NCBI GenBank assembly: GCA_951640165.1
Contig: OX621240.1
Span: 37,080,713-37,144,712 of the forward strand
DNA: 64,000 nucleotides
Direction: 5' to 3'
Source: Pseudoips prasinana
Lineage: Eukaryota; Arthropoda; Insecta; Lepidoptera; Nolidae
Each line of letters begins with the position of its first letter. The first letter of the stretch is position 1. This document shows positions 30,955 through 42,900 of this stretch, piece by piece. The position numbers were made by a program, and so were the translations under genes. Under the pieces are notes generated by a model that saw only the letters and a program-made list of their open reading frames with translations, was not told where the DNA came from and ran no database searches.

Positions 30955-33900
30955 CTGGACCGACAATACTTATGAAATGATAATAGTTTACTTTCTACTT
31001 CCTCACTCACTCACATTAACCGATACAGCATCAAGTAAAAGAAGAGAAACAAGTATAGGACCGATGGATCTAAATGCTCTCAGACGTATGGTATCAGATA
31101 AGGGTAAGACAATCAAGTTCCTGACCCCGGGCTGTTATTAGGAACTATTCTTGACAGACTGACTCTAATACCTTTGTGGACCAACTTAAGATTTGAATCC
31201 AGGATCTCAAACTGCGGTGGAACACACCACTGTTTGATCAACTAAGCAGAAAGAAAGCTAAGTTTAGTGAATAGCAGAATCGTAGAATTGAATAGGTATC
31301 TAGATAAAATCAAGGCAGTATAAGTTAAAATTTATGTATCTGCCAGTCAAGGAAGTTAGTTCTTATCGAAACCCCAGAAACAGGAAATTAAAGTTTCGGA
31401 ATATACTGCTACTGTTTGACTGGCTGAATCACTGTGGTACAAGTTTTACTGCGAAAATTTCAAAACCAGCTGTAGATTTTTTCATTCTTCGTCGATCACT
31501 AATGGGTAGAAAAATATGGCCCTAATTCGGACATTTTCAGCTGACGTCTCCTATCTGTAGCCTACAGCTTCATAAATCAAATAGTTTTTGGAGTTTAGTC
31601 AAGAAGTGAAAGACCTTTTTGTCTGTTTGATATTGGAACAAGTTGAAGGAAATGTGATTTAAAACTACCTATTTGATGGATACCTATTTGCAAACGCTTA
31701 CTTACATTTCAAGACTTTTGTAAGTATTGTAAATAAATTGGACTGATCTACATAATGCTGACTAATACTTACATCTACTAACAATATAACTTCACCGCAG
31801 ATGACATCAGATAAAAACCAAACCCTTTTGCTCCCAGGGATAAAATATTAGATATCTCTGTATCAGCAAAACACGGGGACTAAATGGTTGGTACTTTCAC
31901 CTAATTTAATAGGTGCTTACATCTTGTTGTAGTTAGTTGGGCGGTTGTTTTTCGCGCTAAGTATCTTGATTGGGCTATTTTGCATGATCTTATTAGCCAA
32001 TTATTCAATTTCAATTTCAATTTATTTATTGCTATCATGGATTTACATAGGTCTTTACAATAGAGTAGGTACAGTACCAAACATGAACCCTGCTAGGACA
32101 CAGCAATATGTTTACATTGTAATTTGTCATTTTAAACATATAAGGGAGGTATTATAGTACAGGTATAAATGATTGTCATGATGTGTGATGTCAGGTCATG
32201 AGTTAATGTTATGTAAGTCACGCATAATTATAAGAAAAGAGAAAAAAGAAATTGTATTATTCATATTATTTACTAATTGCATTTGTTAATTAATTTATCC
32301 GTGATTGACAGAAAGCCTGTTGAAACAAATTATTTAATAGCCAATTCATATTGTTATCTTCCATATTTTGTTATTTTAGTTATCATAATTAATATAATAT
32401 ATAAACACCTACCTTGCTCTCATGTTAATTAATTTTCATATTTGATAGTCGCGTACTGCTTTCTTTAAAAGCAAAGCCTAACACCTAAGACCAATTTCTT
32501 AATATTACACAACAAGTACTTATCACACAAACAGACACCCACTAACACATCTACAAACTCTCTATCTACTTTTTATTTAGATTTTAATTTTTTATTCTTT
32601 ATAATATGTTCTTTTTCTATTAGTTTTAAGTATTAATCTGTTTAAATATCGCCTCACGTCATGTACCGTTAAGCTTAATATATAGTTTAATTTCACTAGG
32701 TATAAACTGGGGAGTGGGCACTGGTGACCTGTAATACAGGTTTTCTTCTAAACCTACAATAGGCACCACCTCTCACAAAGCTAGTTAACTATTCTAAGTG
32801 ACATAAAATGTATTAACACCTTTTTACTTGATCTTTGTGAGAGAAATAAATGTATTTTATTATTATTATTATTATTATTGTATTATTATTTATTACGATT
32901 TAAAGGTTTGACACCTTTAAATCGTAATAAATAATAATACAATCACGGATAAATTAATTTACGGATAAAGTATTTTAATTTTTTATAATGATTTATCATT
33001 CAAATACTCATTTATTGAATAGTAGCTTTTTTGTATGAGGAAGTTTTTTAATTTTCTTGTGAAAATAATATGGATATTTTCTTCATCTTTTATGCAGTCT
33101 GGTAGTTTGTTGTGGAGTTTTACCGACATCGCAAGGGGACTTCCTACTGAGACATTTGTGGATATAACTTGTGTCGTCGCCTTTGGATACCCATCCAACA
33201 ATACTAGCTAAATAAGCAACGCTGACATAGCATACCTCTGACAATTCACACATGCTGCTCATCCAGACTCGACCTCTCATACATTGCCTGTCAGAACTTC
33301 TGTATTCGACAACACGACAATACCAAAACTGCATGTTAAAAAGCTAGCATGGGTTTAGTTTTCGCGTATATTCCACCGTAAGTGCAATTAGTTGAATGTT
33401 AAATCAATAAAAGGTCACCAGACCAATAAACGATCCCCGTATCATGGTGTTTCTTATTATTGAATCACCATCCACAGGCATTATGTAAAATCAACGGCAT
33501 ATTAATCTATCTAACTCACCAAAAAACACTTGGAACAGCGCGGACACCGCGATGGCACCTGAAAGTTCACACATCCGGGTCATCCACACTGCCTTCTGCT
33601 CCCCCTCTGACATTGCCTGAAATGTCTCCGGGTTGGGACACTGCCACACCGGCAAGTTCAGGATAGCCAGCGTAGGGACCAGGAAGGATATCGTCCCACC
33701 TTGCACGATTGGGAGCCGACAGCCGAAAGTTGATTGTAACCAAGTTACTAAGCCTGTGAAAAAACAATCAAATCAAATCAGTTGTTTTAATGGGACTACT
33801 CTCATCACGATGTAAATCCAAATTTTATTGGAAAGAATAAGGAATATATCATAACTGGCAGAATTTTGGCCATATTCAGCGGAGATTAGCCAATTTGGCA

Positions 33901-36900
33901 TATACTGGATACTAGCCCAATATATGTTCAAACATATATGCTCGTAAATTCGACGGCCGCTGGGGCAGAAAGGTTCTCGAGTGGCGACCACGAATCGGAA
34001 GACGCAGCGTGGGCAGGCCCGCTACAAGATGGACCGAGGATCTTATGCGGGTCGCTGGATGCAGATAGTGCAAGACCGGCAATTGTGGGGATCTTTGGGG
34101 AGGCCTTTGTCCAGCAGTGGACGTCTTTCGGCTGATATGATGATGATGATGATGATGTTCAAACACATTCCCTCACCGCTAGGAAGGCAATTCGAATTTA
34201 TGGAGTTAACACTTGCGTCAAACTATAAATCAAATTGTAATCAAATTGAGATGTTGTTAACTGATTTGTATCTAAGTGTGTTATCGCTATGGTATCGTTG
34301 TATGGGGAAATGCATCTGAAATAGAGAGAATCTTTGTTGCTCAAAAGAAGTGCATCCGTGCAATGTTTAATATGCAGTGGTCAGATTCCTGTAGGCCTGT
34401 TTTTAAATCGAATGGCCTTCTAACTGTGACGTGTATATATATATATGAAGTAGCTAGGTAGCTAGGCTAAAATCTAACGTTACGTTGTTTGAATCAAGGC
34501 ACAATCAAAATAAAAGAAAAGTCACACATTTGGCTCTAGAAATCCCTGCTCTAAAGTTAGAACTTTTTCAACAGAGTTGCGTTTACATGGCTCCGTTGAT
34601 ATACAATGCGCAACGCATTGTATATCAACGGAGCCATAAATCGATTACTGACCTACCAATTAAAAAGTTTTGTATCGAATTGCGTAAGTGGTTGTTGCAT
34701 GAATGAATGAATGAATGAATTTTTTACCAAAAATCCCTGTAAGTTTTTTAGTCTTGGTCTTGTATCAAAACTGAAATATCGAAGTTGAGTGAGTTGAGTG
34801 TTTATTAATAGAAATAATTGTGTGTAATGTTTTTGTATTGTATGTAATGTATTTAATTAAGAGTTGACTTAGTTTTGTTTATATAATTCAATTGAACAAA
34901 TAAAATCAAATTTTAGTAATTTATTAATATTATGTGATATATTATGTGTAATACATGCTGATCAATGTATTCATAACAACCTTGTACCGTGTTTCTGGCA
35001 AATAAATGTATTCTATTCTATTCTATTCCTAAAATTTTATCAATTATATCGCTAAGAAGCAGATCAGGGATAGTACGAGATCCAGTCGTACATTTTCTTC
35101 TATGTTTTTGGGACAGATTATTTTATCTTTTATTGAAATACTACTATTCTATTTATCAATACTACATATAATATTGATAAACATGCCTATATAATGTAGT
35201 ATTGATATATGGTATAGAATGTACGAATTATATAATATAATTGATTATGTTTTTTACTGGGAATAGTCCCTCCCTCTGCCCATCACTGCAGCTCCTGTAA
35301 GTCAGAATTATCACTGGCACACATTGAAATAAAACTAAGTGGTGTGACTCTGGCATGTCCCGGGGAATTGCATTAACTATCTTAGTTTTATTTTATGGTA
35401 TTTGTGATATGTAAATTGTAAGTATTTTATATAGTTCGCATTGTTTTTGTTATCTTAATAACAATTATCAAGTAAAACGTTTAGACTGAACAAATTCATG
35501 AGTGTAGAAATTATGCCGTTGTATCTCGTGTTAAGTAGAGTGCTCTAGTTCGCCTTGTAGTAGTGAAAGTGGTTTGTTGCGCAAAGAATACTAACTACTT
35601 ATTGTAGCGACATACGACAGTTTATTTGAAACATAAGTAATACCGGGGGTGTAACTCAGTGGTAGAGTGTCTGCTTCGCATGCTGAAAGTCCTGGGTTCA
35701 AATCCCAGCACCTCCAGAGGAGATCGTATTTTTTACTTAATCTCAACAAAATTACTTTATATCATATTTTCAGAACATTGAAATCGGACTGAATATTGAA
35801 TATGTATTAAAAAACCAAATTTACGTGGGATCATGTTTTAAAGTTTTTTTACTTATTTGCAAATACACACTATATACATGCAAAGGATGACGGAAACTTA
35901 AAATCATTTGAGTTTTACTGTGCAACATTTTTGATGAGTCATCCGAGTATTCAAAATAAAGCAAACAATAAAGAAATCATTTCACGAACGACGTAGCAAT
36001 ATAATTAATATCGACTACAACTCATAAGTTATTAATAACTATGCATAATGTTACTTGCGTTTCATCATATTTCATAATAACTATGCCTAATGTTGCTTGT
36101 GTTTCATCGTGTTGCATAATAACTATGCCTAATGTTGCTTGTGTTTCATCGTGTTGCATAATAACTATGCATAATGTTGCTTGTGTTTCATCGTGTTGCA
36201 TAATAACTATGAATAAGGTTGCTTGTGTTTCATCATATTTTGCATAATAACCAGCATAATGTTGCTTGTGTTTCATCATGTTACATTATAACTATGCATA
36301 ATGTTGCTTGTGTTTCATCATGTTGCATAATAACTATGAATAAGGTTGCTTGTGTTTCATCATATTTTGCATAATAACCAGCATAATGTTGCTTGTGTTT
36401 CATCATGTTACATTATAACTATGCATAATGTTGCTTGTGTTTCATCGTGTTGCATAATGACTATGCTTACTGTTGCTTGTGTTTCATCATATTTTGCATA
36501 ATAACTATGCATGTTGCTTGTGTTTCATCATGTTGCATAATAACTATGCATAATGTTGCTTGTGTTTCATCATATGATGCATAATGCTATCTTACTTTTT
36601 AATCAAACTTCTTTACGCACCGTTGACTTGGGTAGTAACCTGGTGAATGCGTGACGAGCGCGTTACGAAAAGTGTGATAGGGCGAGGCGACCGGAAGTTT
36701 AGGACTAGATATAGCATCGTGAAGATAGAAAAGAGAGAGTTACGTTTCGTATGTTACTGTAGGGGCAAGAGAGATAGAGGCGCTCATTTTCTTTCTCTTT
36801 CTCTCATAGCCTCACGTTTCGTATATAAAATTTTTACTTTATTTTAGTCGTGTAGTCTAAATGGACACTCGTTTATTATGTATGGAGTGGTAAGGCAAAC

Positions 36901-39900
36901 GATTGGATTGACGGGCTGTTTGGCGTGATTGGTAAATATATGCCTTTCACGTCGTAGTTCGTGGGTTCAATTCCCACCCAGATAGATATTTGTGTGTCGA
37001 TCCTGGTTATCGAACCCACGACCTGCAGCGTAAGAAGGCAAGTATCTACTAACCGCGCCAACCAGCCCGTAATATTTAAAATCACAAAACTAGGAAGAAA
37101 CTCTAATAGATTGATGAAATTAAAATACTTTATGTTATAATAATATAATAATATCTGGGGACAATGTCACACAGATCATCATTACTACAAACATGTTCTG
37201 ACTATTTACAAGCGCTTTTTTAAAGTCTACGTGAATAAAAACCTTTTTTATTTATTTATTTATTTATCCTAGCCCCAAACTAAGCAAAGCTTGTACTATG
37301 GGTATCAGGCGACGATATACATACTTATATAGATAGATAGATAGATAGTAAATCTAGACATTCACTTTAATGATTACCATCTGTCTCCTGCCGATGAATG
37401 TGTATTTTTGGGTATAACGGTGGATAAGTACTGTAGTTGGAAATCACATATACAAAAAATTGTCAGTAAATTAGACCGCTTTGTATATGCTTTAAAACGA
37501 ATACGATTGACTGTCAGTCTGGACGCGGCAATGACTACTTATCATGCTTACGTGTCGTCAATACTACGATACGGTATTATAATATGGGGCAACTCCGTAG
37601 ATTTTGAAAGAGTATTTAAAACCCAAAAAGCATGTATACGAGCTATATGCGGTGTTTCTCCACTAGACAGCTGCAAACCTCTTTTTAAAAAACTCAATGT
37701 ACTTCCTTTACCTTGTTTATATATTTATGAAATTTGTATATTTGTAAAAAAACACCCCCATTTGTTTGAAAAGTTCTGCGACCATGCAAACAGCCGCTCC
37801 AGACACAAAAATAGACTACGCCTACCTCAAATTAAACTAGAGCTATTTAAACGAAATGTCAATTGTATGTGCATAAGAATATATAATAAAACTACCTGAT
37901 AATCTAATTAATTTACCAATGTTATTATTCAAAAAATATATATATCGGCTACTATTAAATAAATGTTATTATAATATCAGAAACTTCTTTGACGATAGAA
38001 TAGAAACTTGACATTTTTTTATTACAAATGGACGTATTTTTATTATTACTATTTTTTATCATTATTATTATTCTATTGTACATCATTGACATATTTATAT
38101 TATCTATTTGACATTGTAAACAATTTGCACGCCATTAGTGGCAGGATATGCGGAATCTTATTATGTAAAATCTTTTGTACCATATTCTGGCAAATAAATA
38201 ATTTGATTGATTGATAAATATTTAACTCATCACACAAATATTTGCACTTACCGGGATTCGAACCCAGGACCACCAGCTTCGTAGGTTGTGCTCCTGACCA
38301 ACTAGGCTACGGTGACCGTCAAATTAAAATACTTTAGGTGAGCAGCTCTATCGCGTGTTTACGTAACTCGCGACTGTAGGTAATTTATTTCAAAATAAGC
38401 CCTTATTTTGATATAATTTACCTACAGTCGCGAGTTATAGTTCTATTAGATATCATGCCTGCGGGTAGTAAAAGTTCACACGCATACATTCTAACCGGGA
38501 ACTGTAATTCTTACATTAAGTACTACATAATTTCAGACTAAAGTAACACCGGGGGTGTAACTCAGTGGTAGAGTGTCTGCTTCGCATGCTGAAAGTCCTG
38601 GGTTCAAATCCCAGCACCTCCACTGTAATACGTTTTTTTTGTGATACCAAAAAGTATTTTATAGCTTGTTATCACAAGTTTTCTCTCCGTCTCTTTGTTT
38701 TACACAATACGGAACATGAGAAGTTCAATTTATCCTAGACTCTGCGTAGTAAGAACCACAGTCTTTTTATTCAAAATAAAACAGGAGACTTTAAAAAAGA
38801 GCTTGTTAATAGTTAGTCTATATTTATAATAATACTAGCTGCGCCCCGCGGTTTCGGATATATAAGCTATACGACTACAAAGTTTCATAAATCCGTTCCA
38901 TACTTATTGCGTGAAAGTGTAACAAACATCCATACATCTATACTCACCAACTTTCGCATTTCTAATATTACTAGCTGTGCCACGCGGTTTTGCCCACGTT
39001 TAACTTTATAAATTATAACCTATGTGTTAATCCAGGGTGTCAGCTAACTCCATACCAAATTTCATTAAAATCGCCCCAGCCGTCCCCAACGTAACAAACA
39101 TACACACTCACAAACTATAGCCTTTATATTATTAGTGTGATTAGTGGGATAGTATCATCATCATCATATCAGCGGAAAGACGTACACTGCTGGACAAAGG
39201 CCTCCCCCAAAGATCTCCACAATTACCGGTCTTGCGCTATTCGCATCCAGCTGTTTCCTGCGACCCGCATAAGATCATCGGTCCATCTTGTAGGCGGCCT
39301 GCCCACGCTGCGTCTTCCGGTTCGTGGTCGCCACTCAAGAACCTTTCTGCCCCAACGGCCATCGGTTCTACGAGCTATGTGCCCTGCCCACTGCCACTTC
39401 AGTTTTGCAATTCTTCGGGCTATGTCGGTGACTTTGGTTCGCCTGCGGATTTCGACATTTCTGATACGATCCCGCAGGGAAACTCCGAGCATAGCCCTCT
39501 CCATTGCTCTTTGGGTGACCTTGAACCTTCTCATAAGGCCCATAGTGAGCGACCACGTCTCTGTTCCGTAAGTCATCACTGGCAACACACACTGGTCGAA
39601 AACTTTCGACTTGAGACACTGCGGTATTTTGGACGAGAAGATGTTACGTAGCTTCCCGAACGCTGCCCAGCCGAGTTGGATTCTACGATTGACCTCCTTC
39701 TCGAAGTTGGACCTACCTAGTTGGATGGTCTGTCCTAGGTAAATATAGTTCTCTACAACTTCGAGTGCAGAGTCACCAACTTTCAATTGAGTGGGTGCAA
39801 CATGGACGTTCGACATGATTTTCGTCTTATCCATGTTCATTTTCAGACCCACTTGTTGAGAGACTCTGATGAGGTTATCGAGCATTGTACCGAGGTCTTC

Positions 39901-42900
39901 CATGGTCTCAGCCATGACTACTATATCATCGGCAAATCGAAGGTGAGTGAGAGAGAGACATTTGATGGATGATGATGATGAGTGGGAACTCATCATCATC
40001 ATCCATCAAATGTCAATGGCGAGTACATACTGGCTTGGTATGCTGACCTTATATTTTGCAGTTTTATTTAAAATGTCAAAGTGAGGGCACGTTAAACTAT
40101 CGTTCCCGGTTGTAGCCATTAGGCAACACTCGCTAAGCCATGTCAGAGGCCTACTGGGAGGCTTGAATAACTCTGACACTAGGGTAACCACTGCCCATAC
40201 GATAAGTAAGTAATTTTTGATCGTTTAGATTTTTAGTTTGGATAGTTTCTAGTTAGAGGTGGTTGTCATATTTAAGTTTATTTGGGTAGGCAATGAAATA
40301 AACCACTTGCCGCGCGGATTTGACATGTCAATGAATTCTGTCACGGTAGCATAGTGAAAGGAGTGACACTGTTTGCATTTAGATAACTTGAGGCAATGGC
40401 TTGTGTAAGTATGTTATACGTTATTTAAGAAAGAGTAACACCGGGGGTGTAACTCAGTGGTAGAGTGTCTGCTTCGCATGCTGAAAGTCCTGGGTTCAAA
40501 TCCCAGCACCTCCAATTTAAATCACACTTTTGCAATTTCCACTACTATTACCAGCTAGCTTAAGAAGAGATAAATTAAGCCTTCTAATAGATGGTTATTT
40601 TAAATTAGTTTATAGATATTTTAGTATTTTTTTTTTTGCAATATTGTTGCAAAAAAAAACTAAAATATCTATAAACTAATTTAAAATATCCACATAACAC
40701 AGACACAATAATATTAAGTCCTTTTAGTCCAAGAGCTGGCACGCATTTTTGGGTAGGTAATTGAGGCAAGCTGAAAACTTGTCCTATAGCTCTTCAGACA
40801 CACCCCAACACGGAACTGCAGACCTGGTAGGCGGGTAGCGGGTCTAAACCAACCCCAACATTTTTGAATTTTTTTTTATCCAAAAAATGTATTTTAGGCA
40901 AGCTGAAATTTTGATATGTTGTAGTTTAATGTTTATACAATACATAAATAACATTCAAGTTGCCTCAAATACATTTTTTCGATTTTTTTGCAAAATATTT
41001 TTGCACACGCCTGGCAGTGCTAAAGACCCGACAGAATCGCCTGTCTTTTTTTTTGTATTGTATAAACATTAAACTACAAGATATCAAAATTTCAGCTTGC
41101 CTCAAATACATTATTTGGTAAAAAAAAAATACAAAAATTTTGAGGTTGGTTTAGACCCGCTACCCGCCTGCCAGGTCTGCAGTTCCGTGTTGGGGTGTGT
41201 CTGAACAGTTATAGGACAAGTTTTCAGCTTGCCTCAAATACCTACCCAAAAATGCGTGCCAGCTCTCCTACTATTTTCATTTATTATAACTTAAGGGCAC
41301 CGACCATGATCTCTCTGCCTGCCTTTGGCATTAAGTCCACCTATGTACATTACCAATGTACTGAAGTTTAAATAAATAAAAATAAAAAATCTTAATATAT
41401 TTTTTTTATTCACAAACGGCCATCGGAACCCAAACTAAGCAGAACTTGTACTATGGAAACCAGATAACTGATATATGAAATACTTTTCTTTTGTAAATAC
41501 ATACATATAGATAATTACACACAGACACAGGACAAACAGACATCATCTGGATGGGGATCGAACCCACCACCAACCACGCCAATTGGCCCGTCAGATCTGA
41601 TCATATAGCGAAAGAACCCTGGTATCGTATAGCCCTGCGTATGGGCAGTGGTTACCCTGGTGCCAGAGTTGTTCAAGCCGCCCAGTCGGCCCCTAACATG
41701 GCTTTACGACTGTTTCCTAATGGCTACAACGGAGACGCTCAGAAATTAAACAACTTTGGCGGTCACCCATCTGTGGTCTGACCGCGAGCCTAGTTTTGCT
41801 TAACCTCGTCGATCATTTACGGACCGATGAGAACATATAGCTATGAGCGCCTCCATTTGTTAATTAATAAATATTTAAAAGAAAATCTGTATTTTTGTAT
41901 CTATACATATAATAAAATCATAGGAAAGTCAAAACTGTACATTGAATATTTTTTTAAAGGATACTTGGGGCGATATCTACTATCGATATCGAAGTCAAAA
42001 ATATAGTTTTCAGAATTTTTGTCTGTGTGTCTGTTTGTATGTATGTATGTTCGGGCTAAAGTCAATTTCAAATTTTGCATGAATATTACCCAGAGGTCGG
42101 GTCAACATATAGGCTACATATTATCACGCTATCACCTTCGGGGGAGGAGCTATGATAATTCATAAAGTTAACGCGGGTAAAACCGCGGGACACAGCTAGT
42201 TATTAATATTAATAAACAACAAATTTCCGTTATATTACTAAGTTGTGCTGCCCGACAAACCGTAACGCCAGCGACAGCTACCGAAATTTAACTCTAGCAG
42301 CTTGTACCACGCAATACGTTGCTATTACAACTCTATCAGGCTCTTCAAACTCTATACTCTTACGTAAAATGACGCGAGCTGAGAAGCACGGTGAGGATTC
42401 CTCGAGGTTTAAATAAAATGACGGAGTCCTTTTTAGGGTTCCGTAGCCAAATGGCAAAAACTGAACCCTTATAGATTCGTCATGTCTGTCTGTCTGTCCG
42501 TCCGTATGTCACAGCCATTTTTTTCCGAAACTATAAGAGCTGTACTGTTGAAACTTAGTAAGTAGATGTATTCTGTGAACCGCATTAAGATTTTTACACA
42601 AAAATAGAAAAATAATAATAACTTTGGGGGTTCCCCATACATAGAACTGTGACTCAAAAAATTTTTTTTTTATTGTACCCATACATTCGTGATATTGAGG
42701 TTCCTAATATCATTTTTTCAAAACTGAATAGTTTGCGCGAGAGACACTTCCAAAGTGGTAAAATGAGTGTCCCCCCCCCTGTAACTTCTAAAATAAGAGA
42801 ATGATAAAACTAAAAAAAATATATGATGTACCTACATTATCGTAGAAACTAACAACGAAAATTGGTTTGAACGAGATCTAGCACGTAGTTTTTTTTTAAT

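Noticed and set aside
30786..31010. 74-codon minus-strand frame at the same place as exon D
   Set aside because: It is the wrong frame. The frame giving FVTPLTIAPTVALVGLTLF with in-phase splice sites is the coding one.
36022..36279. Open reading frames on both strands (about 68 and 85 codons) with repeated VACVSSCCIITM / ETQATLGIVIMQHD
   Set aside because: They are a by-product of a 42-bp minisatellite whose period is divisible by three.
39223..40002. 259-codon open frame as a possible host gene
   Set aside because: FADD, AGHIARR and RSVGRP blocks identify a LINE reverse-transcriptase fragment. The Met/Ser-rich start is made by the adjacent palindrome.
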